The notes beneath the pieces were generated by a model that was not told the DNA's origin, did not search any database, and saw only the letters and a program-made list of their open reading frames with translations. A program made the position numbers and the translations under genes. This document shows, piece by piece, positions 34,297-44,900 of a stretch of 64,000 nt of DNA; position 1 is the first letter of the stretch, and the number at the start of each line of letters is the position of its first letter. This stretch comes from Chitinophagaceae bacterium (lineage in GTDB: Bacteria > Bacteroidota > Bacteroidia > Chitinophagales > Chitinophagaceae). The DNA lies in the NCBI GenBank assembly GCA_024508725.1, contig JANINS010000001.1, positions 367,837 to 431,836 of the forward strand, written 5' to 3'.

Positions 34297-35505
34297 ATGA
34301 GAAAACTTTTACTTTTTTCCCTTTTGATGTTTTTTGGAATTTCAAACTCTTTTTCACAGCAGTTGTATTCTGCAGCTATTGAGGGTACAGTGCGTTTTAA
34401 TCCAGGGTTAACACAATCCAATAACCCCAAGGTTGTTTTTGATGATATTCTCATTCCGTCATCTTCGGTGGCTGGAAGAGACTCTGTTAGTATTACAAAA
34501 CTCAAAGTAGGTATTAGAAGGCTGGCTAATGCTCCTGCTGTTGATGTATCTGTTTATTATACTCCATTTGATGATACCGCAACACTCTATAACAACCTTA
34601 TGAAAATTCCGCCGGTGTTGTTAGGAACCGTAAACTTGCCTGCCAATGGTGCTTCTGCTGTAACACAAATAGTTTCTTTTGGTGATTCTGTAAATACTTT
34701 GTTTAGACTCAAAGCTGACACTGGTAATGTATACACTAATTTCTTCACTTTCTTTGTTGGTGTAGGGTTTAGCAATGCAAGTTCAGATAATGGATGGAGA
34801 TTGGCATCAGGAGGATCGAATGACGATGTGATGTGGATGTATAATGCTGATTCTACAGTTAAGCGTTATGCAACATGGTTTGGCGGTACTCCACCTGCTC
34901 AGTTCTATACTCAAGTGTTCGGCAAATCAAGCGGACCTTTTCCTGTGGAGCTAACAAATTTTTCTGGTCGTACAGAAGGAACGACAAATCAGTTAACCTG
35001 GTCCACAGTTAGTGAATTTAATAATAAAGGATTTGAAATCGAAAGGAGTATCGATGGAAAGAATTTTAGTTCAATTGGATTCATTAAATCGAAAGGAGAC
35101 AGAGGCAATAGCAGTAACGCTCTTAATTATCAATATTCCGATATAAAACCTTTTGCAGGCACAAACTATTATAGATTAAAGCAAATAGACAATGATGGTA
35201 AGATTAGCTACTCGTCGACTGTAGTATTAAAAGGAGACAAAGTACCGTCTATCGTTGTTTCTGCTATTTATCCTAATCCGGTTAAAAATGAGTTGAACGT
35301 GTCTATAAACGCAGAAAAAATCACAAAAGGATCTTATGTTATCGTTGACATCGCAGGAAAAGTTCTTCAGCAGAATAACTTGAACCTAGTAGCTGGTGAT
35401 AATAATATGAGCCTTAATGTATCAGCTTTATCTTCAGGAATATATCATATTAGAATAATGACTGAAGCCGGGGAAACCAAAACAGCTCAGTTCATAAAAA
35501 ACTAG
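34297..35505 (+). CDS. T9SS cargo protein, type A sorting domain
   Basis: This is a secreted protein of 402 residues. It has an N-terminal signal peptide (LLLFSLLMFFGISNSFSQ), then an unrecognised domain of about 190 residues with repeated beta strands (VSVYYTPFDDTATLYNNL, FFTFFVGVGFSNASSDNGW). From about residue 218 comes the same module as in the neighbouring cargo proteins (NQLTWSTVSEFNNKGFEIERS). The type A sorting domain starts near AIYPNPVKNELNVSI and ends TAQFIKN. The N-terminal domain is specific to this member. It is enclosed by near-identical terminators. Confidence 0.88.
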   Translation: MRKLLLFSLLMFFGISNSFSQQLYSAAIEGTVRFNPGLTQSNNPKVVFDDILIPSSSVAGRDSVSITKLKVGIRRLANAPAVDVSVYYTPFDDTATLYNNLMKIPPVLLGTVNLPANGASAVTQIVSFGDSVNTLFRLKADTGNVYTNFFTFFVGVGFSNASSDNGWRLASGGSNDDVMWMYNADSTVKRYATWFGGTPPAQFYTQVFGKSSGPFPVELTNFSGRTEGTTNQLTWSTVSEFNNKGFEIERSIDGKNFSSIGFIKSKGDRGNSSNALNYQYSDIKPFAGTNYYRLKQIDNDGKISYSSTVVLKGDKVPSIVVSAIYPNPVKNELNVSINAEKITKGSYVIVDIAGKVLQQNNLNLVAGDNNMSLNVSALSSGIYHIRIMTEAGETKTAQFIKN

Positions 35506-35524
35506 GATTTTATATCCAGTTCGT

Positions 35525-35555
35525 AAAAAAAGTCCCCATATTGGGGACTTTTTTT
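35525..35555 (+). terminator. Terminator after the second T9SS cargo gene
   Basis: A perfect 14 bp stem (AAAAAAAGTCCCCA with TGGGGACTTTTTTT) has a 3-base loop. The GTCCCC arm is shared with the terminator at 34242-34268. Confidence 0.92.
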
Positions 35556-35584
35556 ATATTGTGTTCCTAACCAATATCTAACTT

Positions 35585-37657
35585 ATGAAAAAACCTTACC
35601 TACTAATGCTGGGCTTGCTATGCGTTTTATTAAGTAAAGCTCAATTAAACTACTCATTTTCCGCTGCTGCCGGTACCTATACACCACTTACCGGAGGAAC
35701 GACTCCAACGCTAACTGCAGCTCAATCAATTTCAGGCTATACGACCACAGACGAAGGTTATGCTAACAGCATCCCCATTGGGTTTACATTTAATTATGAT
35801 GGCACGAATTACACCACCATCAGCATTAACACAAACGGATTTGCAAGTTTCAGTACTTTCAGTCCTGTAGTAGATCCAGCTAATGAAACATATCTTGCAG
35901 ACGACCTGGAGGACGGCCCTTATGGCCCTACTTTAACCAGGCCTGTATTAGCTCCATTATGGGCAGACCTGGCTTTTGCCAATGCAACATACATCTCTTA
36001 TACCACCTCAGGATCTGCTCCAAACCGTGTTTTTACAATTGAATGGAAAAATACAAAATGGAATTCGGGTGCCGCAGGTCCGGTGATCTCCGTTCAGCTC
36101 AAACTCTATGAAACCACTAACATAATAGAGTTTATATATCAACAGGAATCAACGAATGTGAATAATGGGAGTGCTTCTATTGGAATAACAGGAACCGCTG
36201 CCGGTGATTTCATTAGTGTGGCTGATGCGTCTGGTTCTGGTGCCAGTAATTCTGTTGCCACCAATAATATTTCTGTAAGACCTGCAACCGGACAGATATT
36301 TCGCTTTACACCTTTAAGCTGTGGTTTGCCTACAGGTTTGAAATTGAATGCAGCTACACACAACAGCCTGGGATTTCAATGGAACACTGTTAGTGGTGCC
36401 ACGGATTACGAATATGCATTAACGACTTCTTCCACACCACCAGCTTCCGGAACACCGATCGCAACTACATCAGGTGCTGAATCTTCACTGCAGGCAGCAA
36501 CACTTTACTATCTGCATGTAAGAGGAAATTGCAGTGGTAATTATTCACCATGGGTTTCTGCAGCTTTCTATACTACCTGTGCACCTTCATCTGTTGTTTA
36601 TTATGAAACATTCAACAACGGAACTCCTCCTGCTGTTCCTGTTTGTATCAGAGTAGATGATGCCAATAATGATGGAACAACCTGGTACACCGATGCCGGA
36701 GATGGTGCATCTATCCCTACAGGCAATATCCGATACACCAAAAACAGCATTACCCCAACCATAGCTGCAGATGACTGGTTTTTTATCGGACCTTTTTCAT
36801 TAGCCACCGGCCAATCATACAATCTCAATTTCAAATACAAAGGATCGGATGGTCCTGCTTTGATTGAACAACTGGAAGTTAAATATGGAACGAGTCCTTT
36901 TGCTTCAGGTATGACCTCAGCTGCGATCTTTTCAAATACGAATATCAATTCTGCAAGTACAGATCCTTATTCAACTGGAACAGCAACTATTACTGTACCA
37001 TCCAATGGAAATTATTTCATAGGTTTCCATGTTTTATCAATAGCAGACCAGGCTAGCTTGTATGTTGATGATGTGCAGTTATCTGGAGGTACTTTATCTG
37101 TTTCGTTTAACAGTTTTACCGGCCGCATTGAGGGATCAAATAATATTCTTAACTGGTCAACTTCATCAGAAACCAATAATAAAGGTTTTGAACTAGAAAG
37201 AAGTGCAGATGGAAAATCATTCAGCAAGATCGCATTTATTGCTTCTAAATCTGAGAGTGGTAACAGCAATACCCAGCTTTCATATTCATTCACAGATGAA
37301 AAACGACTTTCCGGTACAAACTATTACAGGTTAAAGCAGGTTGATAAGGATGGTAAGTTCATTTATTCTGATGTTGTTGTACTGAAGAATAAAATAACAG
37401 ATTTCAAAATTGCTAACCTGTATCCGAATCCTGCAAGATCAGAAGTTAAGATGATCATTACTTCTACTAATGCAGGAAGAGCCACTATCGTTGTATCTGA
37501 TTTAACAGGTAAAGTGATCTCACAAACTCCAGTACAATTAGCCATAGGTGAAAACAACCAGGCGATAAAAGTACAAGGTCTCGCCAATGGAACTTACCTG
37601 GTAAAAGTAATTGCTGAGTCTGGTGTTGAGGCGGTTCAAAGATTCGTAAAGCACTAA
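35585..37657 (+). CDS. T9SS cargo protein with fibronectin type III domain
   Basis: This is a secreted protein of 690 residues. A signal peptide (YLLMLGLLCVLLSKAQ) precedes a beta-rich domain (about 20-235; FTFNYDGTNYTTISINTNGF resembles domains common in large Bacteroidota adhesins). A fibronectin type III-like segment follows (about 240-330; LGFQWNTVSGATDYEYAL and LYYLHVRGNC), then a jelly-roll-like segment (about 338-500) that ends in LYVDDVQLSGG. The shared NNKGFELERS module and a type A sorting domain (NLYPNPARSEVKMII ... RFVKH) close the protein. Carbohydrate binding is plausible for the jelly-roll part but not shown. Confidence 0.9.
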   Translation: MKKPYLLMLGLLCVLLSKAQLNYSFSAAAGTYTPLTGGTTPTLTAAQSISGYTTTDEGYANSIPIGFTFNYDGTNYTTISINTNGFASFSTFSPVVDPANETYLADDLEDGPYGPTLTRPVLAPLWADLAFANATYISYTTSGSAPNRVFTIEWKNTKWNSGAAGPVISVQLKLYETTNIIEFIYQQESTNVNNGSASIGITGTAAGDFISVADASGSGASNSVATNNISVRPATGQIFRFTPLSCGLPTGLKLNAATHNSLGFQWNTVSGATDYEYALTTSSTPPASGTPIATTSGAESSLQAATLYYLHVRGNCSGNYSPWVSAAFYTTCAPSSVVYYETFNNGTPPAVPVCIRVDDANNDGTTWYTDAGDGASIPTGNIRYTKNSITPTIAADDWFFIGPFSLATGQSYNLNFKYKGSDGPALIEQLEVKYGTSPFASGMTSAAIFSNTNINSASTDPYSTGTATITVPSNGNYFIGFHVLSIADQASLYVDDVQLSGGTLSVSFNSFTGRIEGSNNILNWSTSSETNNKGFELERSADGKSFSKIAFIASKSESGNSNTQLSYSFTDEKRLSGTNYYRLKQVDKDGKFIYSDVVVLKNKITDFKIANLYPNPARSEVKMIITSTNAGRATIVVSDLTGKVISQTPVQLAIGENNQAIKVQGLANGTYLVKVIAESGVEAVQRFVKH

Positions 37658-37699
37658 AATCAGGAAGTCAATTTAAACAGGAATCATTTTTGCATCATT

Positions 37700-37727
37700 A
37701 AAAGCCCCTTGTTGTAGGGGCTTTTTT
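37700..37727 (+). terminator. Terminator after the third T9SS cargo gene
   Basis: A 10 bp stem AAAAGCCCCT with AGGGGCTTTT (loop TGTTGT) is followed by TT. Confidence 0.9.
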
Positions 37728-37747
37728 ATTTACACAATGCTTAATCT

Positions 37748-39496
37748 ATGAAAAAACTTTACCTGCTAGTCACAACTTTGTTATGTGCTTCTGTTCTATT
37801 GGCTCAACCTGCCAATGACAACTGTGCCGGAGCCATTCAGTTAACACCTTCAGCTACTACATCGTGTTCATTTCCTGTTTCCGGAACAGTTGCCGGTGCT
37901 ATAGCATCAAGTGGTGCTCCGGCAGAATGTACAGGTAATGCCAGTGATGATGTGTGGTACCGTTTTACTGCAACTGCTACTTCACATGCTGTAAGAGTTG
38001 CCGGAAGCTCAGACTTCGATGCAGTATTCGCTTTATACGCCGGAAATTGTGGCAGTCTTGTTTTGGTTGATACCTGTGTAGATGCAAGATCCCAAGGTAT
38101 AATGGAAGAATCTGTTTACAATTCGTTAGTCATCGGTCAGCAATATTTTATAAGGGTATATGATTTCAAAACTACTGCACCATCTACACCAACATTCACC
38201 ATATGTGTAATGGCTGCACCATCTTCCAAACCAGGTTGTACTAATAATATAACACCAGCAAATGGTGCTACCAACGTTGCATACTTACCAGCAGTAAATT
38301 TTTCCTGGAATGCATCATCTTCTGCTACACAATATGATATTTTCCTTAATGGAGACTATGTAACATCAACAACCAATACCAGTATCGCTTTACAAAACTT
38401 GAGTCCCAATACAACTTATACCTGGTATATCAAACCGGTGAATGCTGCCGGAGATGCTGTAGGATGTGAAGCCAATGCGACAACTTTTACAACCAGAGGA
38501 GTTCCTCCGGTTCCTTCTAATAATGAATGCTCCGGAGCTATCACTTTATCTGCTTATGGAGGCGCTATCAATGCAACAACGATAAATGCAACCGCTTCGC
38601 AAGGTGTGATCTCTTGTACAGGACCGAACAGCGATTATGGAACTCCTGATGATGATGTGTGGTTCAAAATAACCGCTGTACAGAATGGCAATGCTACCAT
38701 CACCGTTACAGGTGCTTCTACTTTTGATGCTGTGATACAAGTATTTTCAGGAACATGCGGCAGTTTAAGTGTTGTACAAAATTGCGCTGACGCAACAGGA
38801 GAAGGTGCAACAGAAACTGCTACATTAACTGGATTAACAGCAGGACAAACCTATTATATAAGAGTGTACGATTGGACCGGAGGTCCAAATTCGGGAGACA
38901 ATTTTACCATAGCAGTAAGTGGCACTGCATTGCCTGTTAGTTATACGCAATTCACAGGTCGTACAGAAGGAAACTTAAACCTGCTTAGCTGGCAAACCGT
39001 TTCCGAATCGAATAACAAAGGCTTTGAAATAGAAAGAAGTGCCGATAGCAAATCGTTCAGCTCTATTGGACAGGTAGCAACCAAAGCCGAGAATGGTAAC
39101 AGCAGCACATTGATCAATTATAACTTCACTGATGCTAAACCGCTTTCCGGTAATAATTATTACAGATTAAAGCAATCAGATAAAGATGGAAAGATCAATT
39201 ACTCTGATGTAGTATTACTAAAATCAAAAATTGCAGGCTTCAGGATAAGTAGTGTGTATCCCAATCCTTCTAAGGCTGAACTCAATCTTATCATCACTTC
39301 ATCGAAAGCTGAGAGAGCTACAGTGATCATCACTGATCTGAGTGGGAAAGCTATTTCGCAGGTGAATACTCAATTAATCATCGGTGATAACCTTCAACAA
39401 TTAGATGTAAGATCACTCACCAACGGAACTTATATTATTAAAGTGGTGAGTTCATCAGGAAACGAAACAGGTATTCAGAGGTTTGTAAAGAACTAA
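37748..39496 (+). CDS. T9SS cargo protein with duplicated PPC-like domains
   Basis: This is a secreted protein of 582 residues. After the signal peptide (LYLLVTTLLCASVLLAQ) come two copies of a domain of about 135 residues. Each has the order NDNCAGAIQL or NNECSGAITL, DDVWYRF or DDVWFKI, FDAVFALYAGNCGSL or FDAVIQVFSGTCGSL, and YFIRVYD or YYIRVYDW. They resemble bacterial pre-peptidase C-terminal domains. A fibronectin III-like segment lies between them (NFSWNASSSATQYDIFLNG). The C-terminal module and type A sorting domain match the neighbours (SSVYPNPSKAELNLII ... RFVKN). No catalytic domain is visible, so a binding or adhesive role is likely. Confidence 0.9.
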   Translation: MKKLYLLVTTLLCASVLLAQPANDNCAGAIQLTPSATTSCSFPVSGTVAGAIASSGAPAECTGNASDDVWYRFTATATSHAVRVAGSSDFDAVFALYAGNCGSLVLVDTCVDARSQGIMEESVYNSLVIGQQYFIRVYDFKTTAPSTPTFTICVMAAPSSKPGCTNNITPANGATNVAYLPAVNFSWNASSSATQYDIFLNGDYVTSTTNTSIALQNLSPNTTYTWYIKPVNAAGDAVGCEANATTFTTRGVPPVPSNNECSGAITLSAYGGAINATTINATASQGVISCTGPNSDYGTPDDDVWFKITAVQNGNATITVTGASTFDAVIQVFSGTCGSLSVVQNCADATGEGATETATLTGLTAGQTYYIRVYDWTGGPNSGDNFTIAVSGTALPVSYTQFTGRTEGNLNLLSWQTVSESNNKGFEIERSADSKSFSSIGQVATKAENGNSSTLINYNFTDAKPLSGNNYYRLKQSDKDGKINYSDVVLLKSKIAGFRISSVYPNPSKAELNLIITSSKAERATVIITDLSGKAISQVNTQLIIGDNLQQLDVRSLTNGTYIIKVVSSSGNETGIQRFVKN

Positions 39497-39520
39497 ACTG
39501 AGATCGTTATAATAAATGAA

Positions 39521-39552
39521 TAGAGGCTGTATGATCTACAGCCTCTATTTTT
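39521..39552 (+). terminator. Terminator after the fourth T9SS cargo gene
   Basis: A perfect 11 bp stem (TAGAGGCTGTA with TACAGCCTCTA, loop TGATC) is followed by TTTTT. It can also serve the convergent tamL side. Confidence 0.9.
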
Positions 39553-39693
39553 ATTCCGGTACTTATTTGAGTATTGATTATTTTTTGAGTTGATGCAATC
39601 ACTTCTTTAGTAAGGTATTACTCCTGAGAAGGGAAATGCTACTCAAAGACAATTGACGAGTTGATCGATCAATAAATAATTGCATTATCAAGA

Positions 39694-41925
39694 TCAGAAT
39701 GGATATCCAATCGCAAGATTAAAGATCATATCATCCCTGATGCCTTTGAAATTTACCTGCTGATTTTGTTCCCATGGTTTGCGAAGTGGAAAAGCAAGAT
39801 CACCTCTTAATATTACTAACTGAAGATCGACCCTCAATCCAAAACCGGCACCCACTGCTAACTGGCTTAGGAATTTACCATTGAATTTGCTTCCTGGTCG
39901 CAAAGGATCTTCTCTCACCGTCCAGATATTTCCTGCATCGATAAAGAAAGCACCATTGAATATTGAAGTAAGATTGAAACGCAGTTCTGTATTCAACTCC
40001 AGTTTAATATCTCCTGGTTGGTCAGGTAAAAATCTTCTTGCTGTATCTGCATTTCCACCATAATAAGTACCAGGACCAAGCGATCTTGCCCTGAAAGCTC
40101 TTACACTGTTCGTTCCGCCAACAAAGAATGCACGGGAGAATGGCATAGAATAGCTGTTGCCATAAGTATATCCAACACCTACGATCATACGGCTTGCCAG
40201 CATATTCGTTTTACTATTATTGAAACGTAAGTAATGTCTCAACTCTGGCTCAACTCGTATGAACTGTGCAAACGGAACACCATTTAAAAGATATCGATTA
40301 CCCTGATCATCTCTCTTAGCTATTAAGCCAAGTAAATTACCAGAGAGATCGATATTGCCATTAAAGTATAAGTTATGTGTTCTCACATTCGGACGAACCT
40401 GTGAGTTGTAATTGTAATTATAGTTCGAGCCGATGATGAACTGCCTTTCAATACTTCTTTGCAGGGTTGGATTCCTATTTAATTCTGCCTGGAATTTATC
40501 AGTAATATTTTGCGGATATACATAGTTGATCGCAATAACATTTAGTTGATGTTCATTACGAAGATGCTCTTTAAATACATATCCTATATTCAACCGGAAA
40601 GAATTGAGCGTATACTGATCGCTCCTGTTATACAGTTCGTAACCCAGGTTCATTTTTGTCTGAGGAACATACTCACTGTTTGTATTGAATCGAATTGGAA
40701 TGGTGATCCTTGGAACAGTGAAATCGATATTTGCTCCAAGACGATTCGTTGAAACCGCAGGCTGATTTCCTGAAACCTGTCTTTCTACTCCAACAAAAGC
40801 ACTTACCGTTAATAGCTCAGCAGCTCTTAGAGTATTCCTGTTTCTCCAGCTTACAGTAAATTCTGAACCGGTAGAGTTACTGGATCTTGTAAGACCACCG
40901 ATCTCAGCCCTGATAGACTTTTTAGGGAAAGGAGTAAGATAATAATATGCATTCAACAATCTGGCAGTATCGGTTTGCACTTCTTCAAACTGAACCTTTA
41001 CAAATTTGTAAACCCCAAGGCTTATCAACCTGTTAAGGGAAAGATTGTGATCTCTCCTGCTATAAATATCACCTGTATCGATCACCAACGTTCTGTCGAA
41101 CATAATTGGTTTGAATTTCTTATTTGGATCGATGATATAATATCCTCTGAATACAGCCGAGTCAGGTTTTTTTGTGCTGGTATCTGTAGCGAGATTATAA
41201 TCGGCGTGAACTATGATATCATTAATGTGGTAAACGTTCCTGGCATCTCCCGGTGTTTCCGGTTTTAGCCGAACCATCATGTTTACTTTATTGCCGCCGA
41301 TAGTAGAATCAACATTAACGATGATGTAATCTGAACTGAAATAATAATATCCCTGGTTCTTCAACCTGCCGTCTATCCTTGCTCTTTCAGCTTTGATTAT
41401 ATCGAGATCATACGGATCATCTTTCTTTAATAAAGTTCGGTTTGATGTTGCTGCAATGGCTTTACTTATGGCACTGGAATCAACAGGGAATGAAATAGAA
41501 TCTATCGTGTACTGAGGTCCAACCTTAGCTGTAAATGTTACACTTGTTTTTCTTCTCTTCGTAACAGTATCAAATGTTACGATTGACTGGAAATAGCCTT
41601 TATTCTGTAACCTGTTTTGTAACACCTGGGTATTCTTATCGAAGTTCACCGTACTTGCAAGTACAGGAGGCTCTCCTATTCTTTTACCAATGAACGGAAT
41701 TCGGTTTGCCCACAGTTTAAAACGTATTCCAAGGAATTTTGAGTTGGGACGAGGTCTTATCAAACCAGTCAACTGGCTTTTTAATGCTTTTCTTTCTTTC
41801 GCACCTTTTGTATCACCTTCGATCTTGACGGTGGAACCAACATAAAGATTTTCGCCTGGCGGAAGTTTTGGACTACATCCGGCTAAACACGAAACAACAA
41901 TTAATATATAGATACTCGATCTCAT
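39694..41925 (-). CDS. tamL: TamL: lipoprotein form of the outer membrane assembly factor TamA
   Basis: This protein of the Omp85 superfamily has 743 residues. It starts with a lipoprotein signal (CLAGC, acylated Cys at 17), then POTRA-like segments (about 60-370, for example NKGYFQSIVTFDT and LKNQGYYYFSSDYI), and a C-terminal 16-strand barrel-type region with GYTYGNSYSMPFSRAFFVGGTNSVRAF-like motifs (FFVGGTNSVRAF near 605) and a terminal aromatic (IGYPF). A lipid-anchored TamA variant paired with TamB is known from Bacteroidota as TamL. It overlaps tamB by four bases. It should help to insert or maintain outer membrane proteins or lipids. Confidence 0.9.
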   Translation of the reverse strand: MRSSIYILIVVSCLAGCSPKLPPGENLYVGSTVKIEGDTKGAKERKALKSQLTGLIRPRPNSKFLGIRFKLWANRIPFIGKRIGEPPVLASTVNFDKNTQVLQNRLQNKGYFQSIVTFDTVTKRRKTSVTFTAKVGPQYTIDSISFPVDSSAISKAIAATSNRTLLKKDDPYDLDIIKAERARIDGRLKNQGYYYFSSDYIIVNVDSTIGGNKVNMMVRLKPETPGDARNVYHINDIIVHADYNLATDTSTKKPDSAVFRGYYIIDPNKKFKPIMFDRTLVIDTGDIYSRRDHNLSLNRLISLGVYKFVKVQFEEVQTDTARLLNAYYYLTPFPKKSIRAEIGGLTRSSNSTGSEFTVSWRNRNTLRAAELLTVSAFVGVERQVSGNQPAVSTNRLGANIDFTVPRITIPIRFNTNSEYVPQTKMNLGYELYNRSDQYTLNSFRLNIGYVFKEHLRNEHQLNVIAINYVYPQNITDKFQAELNRNPTLQRSIERQFIIGSNYNYNYNSQVRPNVRTHNLYFNGNIDLSGNLLGLIAKRDDQGNRYLLNGVPFAQFIRVEPELRHYLRFNNSKTNMLASRMIVGVGYTYGNSYSMPFSRAFFVGGTNSVRAFRARSLGPGTYYGGNADTARRFLPDQPGDIKLELNTELRFNLTSIFNGAFFIDAGNIWTVREDPLRPGSKFNGKFLSQLAVGAGFGLRVDLQLVILRGDLAFPLRKPWEQNQQVNFKGIRDDMIFNLAIGYPF

Positions 41926-44900
41926 CCTTTATTTTCATCAACAGGGTTTGGAACCTGTTCGCTTGTATTGGTTGATTTTCTTCTTGGTGGTGCAGCAGGA
42001 TCTACTTTCTTACGCCGGAACAATTCTCTGAAACGATCATAATCCATCGTAAGGATGAAACGCAAACCTGTTTCAACAGCCTGGCCTTCTACCAGCACTT
42101 CATACGCATTTCTCCTGTAAGCCCTTAGAATATATTTACCATCTTTACTCACCAGATAATCTATTGCAACATCACTTGCAAAACCAGTAGCCGGCTCACC
42201 AGGATTATTATTGCTATTCGCAGGACCTTCGAGTTCGAAATTACTACCGATGGTGATCCTTATCCTGTCGTTAAATAATTGTCGTGTAACAGAAACGGTA
42301 AGGTCAGTTCTGTTTCTCAATTCACCTGTTGTATAATCTTCCATTGAAACAACACCGAAGTTCAATCCAAAGCCAGGCAATAAAGAACTTGCCCATTGGT
42401 TAAGTTGTTCGGTTATTACACGGCTAACACTTTCTCTTGCCAGTCTTGAAACTGTTACACCAGCACCGGCATCCTGGAAAGGATTTTCCTGCACAAACCT
42501 TCCCAATAATAATAATGCAAATACCTGCTTGGTGAGTTCTGCATTATCTCTTCTTATCTGGACCAACTTTTCATCCACTTCTTTCCATGCCGCAGCATAG
42601 TTGGAAGGTAATTGAACATCAAAGCTGATGACCGGTTCTAATATTTGTCCATTCAAATACAACATTACATTGAATGGCAAACGTTGTTTAAAACGATTCA
42701 ACTCTGTAGTAGTGGTTTCAAGTTGAGGAGCAACCAAATTGATGGGTGAAGTATTGGCAACATATATTGCGGTAACATCAACCACAGCCTGTGTAGGATC
42801 TCCGGTCCATGTTACTGAACTTCCTCTTTGAATTTCGAATCTTCTCCTGATGAATTCAAATGATAATTCATAGAATCCACTGTTCAATTCGAAGTTACCT
42901 GTAAGACTAATCTTACCACTTCGATCAATGCCTGCTGCAAGATCGGCTCTGCCTCTCATCGAGAGTACATCACCAGTAAGATCGTTTACAATAAGATTGA
43001 ATTGAGCCGCCGTATCCGTTTCAATCGTTGCAGCAAGATCCAATCCACCAACATCTAATTTATTTACAATTGAGTCTAAAACGTTATATCGATTAACAAA
43101 GATGCTGTCGGTTGGATTGTCCATATCAACAAACTGCACTACGCCTTCTCTTGAAACAACTTCAGGATTGCTTCCAGGCAACACCACACTCAGATCCGTT
43201 CCTTCATTCACACGAAGATTCCCTTCAAGTGTTGGTGATTTCATATTGCCATACACAGCCAGATCTATATCGATATTCAGCTTTCCAAAATATTCAGAGT
43301 TAGCAGTACGCTTCGTGTTCATCACACGGAAGTTGTCTGCTGTTAAATAAAAATCATATTCGAAATCAGTGAAATCGTAGGTAGCGATAGAACCATCGAT
43401 CACTGCTTCTCCACCTGCCGAATCTTTTATTACAAAATGATCGAGTCTTATTCCCTGTGGCGTAACTTTTAACTCCTGGTTTGGCAGGGTAAATCTTTCA
43501 CCTAAAAGAACAGGAGCAACAAATGCACTGTCAAAGCGAATGCTTCCATTAAGACCAGGAGCTGTGATCTTTCCTTTTACATCCATTGTTCCACTGATCC
43601 TGCCTCCAATATCTCTTAATTGCTCTGACAAAAATGGTTTTACAGAACTCAGATCAAACTTTCGCATGTCCAAATTCATATCGAGCGACTGAGAAGAGAT
43701 GATATATGTTCCGTTCAAACGAACATCATTCTTTGAACCAAGCAACGTAACATCAGCAGCGAGTGTATTGGCTGTTTGATTGTTCACTTTTGCTGAAACA
43801 GTACCCAGCGTATCTCCTTTGTAGCTGAAGTTGGCAATCTGCAGATCGGAAGTGAATTCCGGATTGGTATTGAAATTACTTACGACTGCTGTTCCATTGA
43901 TCGTTCCTCCCATCAACAGTTGCTCCTGGTCGGCAATTCTTGTGATAGTGCTGATCTCGAAATTTGAGAACTTAAGATCTATCGGTGCATTAGGTGTTTG
44001 TGACCTGCTATTGGCACTCAACATTTGATTGCCTTTAGTGATGGTGAAATTGTTTACCACTAATCCTGCTGTGGTCGACTGGATATAATTTCCTGCACCT
44101 ACAGCCCATGGATCATAATCAAACATCAAACTATCCTGGTTTAAGCTAAAACGAAAACCATTAGGGATACTGGCTGCAACACCAGAAACCTGGTAACGAC
44201 TTTTATCTGCTCTGTCTTTTACATCCAATCTAATACTCAGCAGATCATTCATTAAATCTCCTGTAACAGAAGTTCTGTAAACGCTAAAAGCTTTTGAACC
44301 TGCTGCCCTGGCTGTAGCAGAATACCCCAATCTATCTCCTGCAGTGGCTGCAGTGAAAGTGAGACTATCGATTGCCTGGCCTGCAAAATTCAATTTTCTG
44401 GTTCTTGCTTCTAACCGAAGATCGTTTGCTGCAGTATTTAATGAAGCCCTTAGCCCAATGCTGTCTGAGCCTTTCATATCGGGCATGAAGGCAAACAAAA
44501 CAGGCGATGGGAATATGGTAGCAGTAAGTTCCCAATCCTGTTGCGATGTGAGTGGCTGTGGTTTATAACCCGGTAAAGTATAATACCTGTTGATGATATT
44601 CTGTAAGGCAGTAGCTATCTCGGTAATATTATATGTCCCTTTCAGATCAGCAATTCCAACTTCAGAACGTAACGAAATAGATGTTGGCGTTGCTGCTAAA
44701 GTGATCGAATCGATTGTATAACGTTGCCCGTTTCGTACAAATACAACATTCGTGATGGTTGCATTCCCATTCAACGATGCCATATTGAGTGATGGCATAT
44801 TAATATTGATGTCGCCATGCAGTTTGAACGGAACAGTGCTGAATCCGAGTGCATAAAGATTCAAACTATCTACAGACATCTTAAGATCGAGTGATGGATT

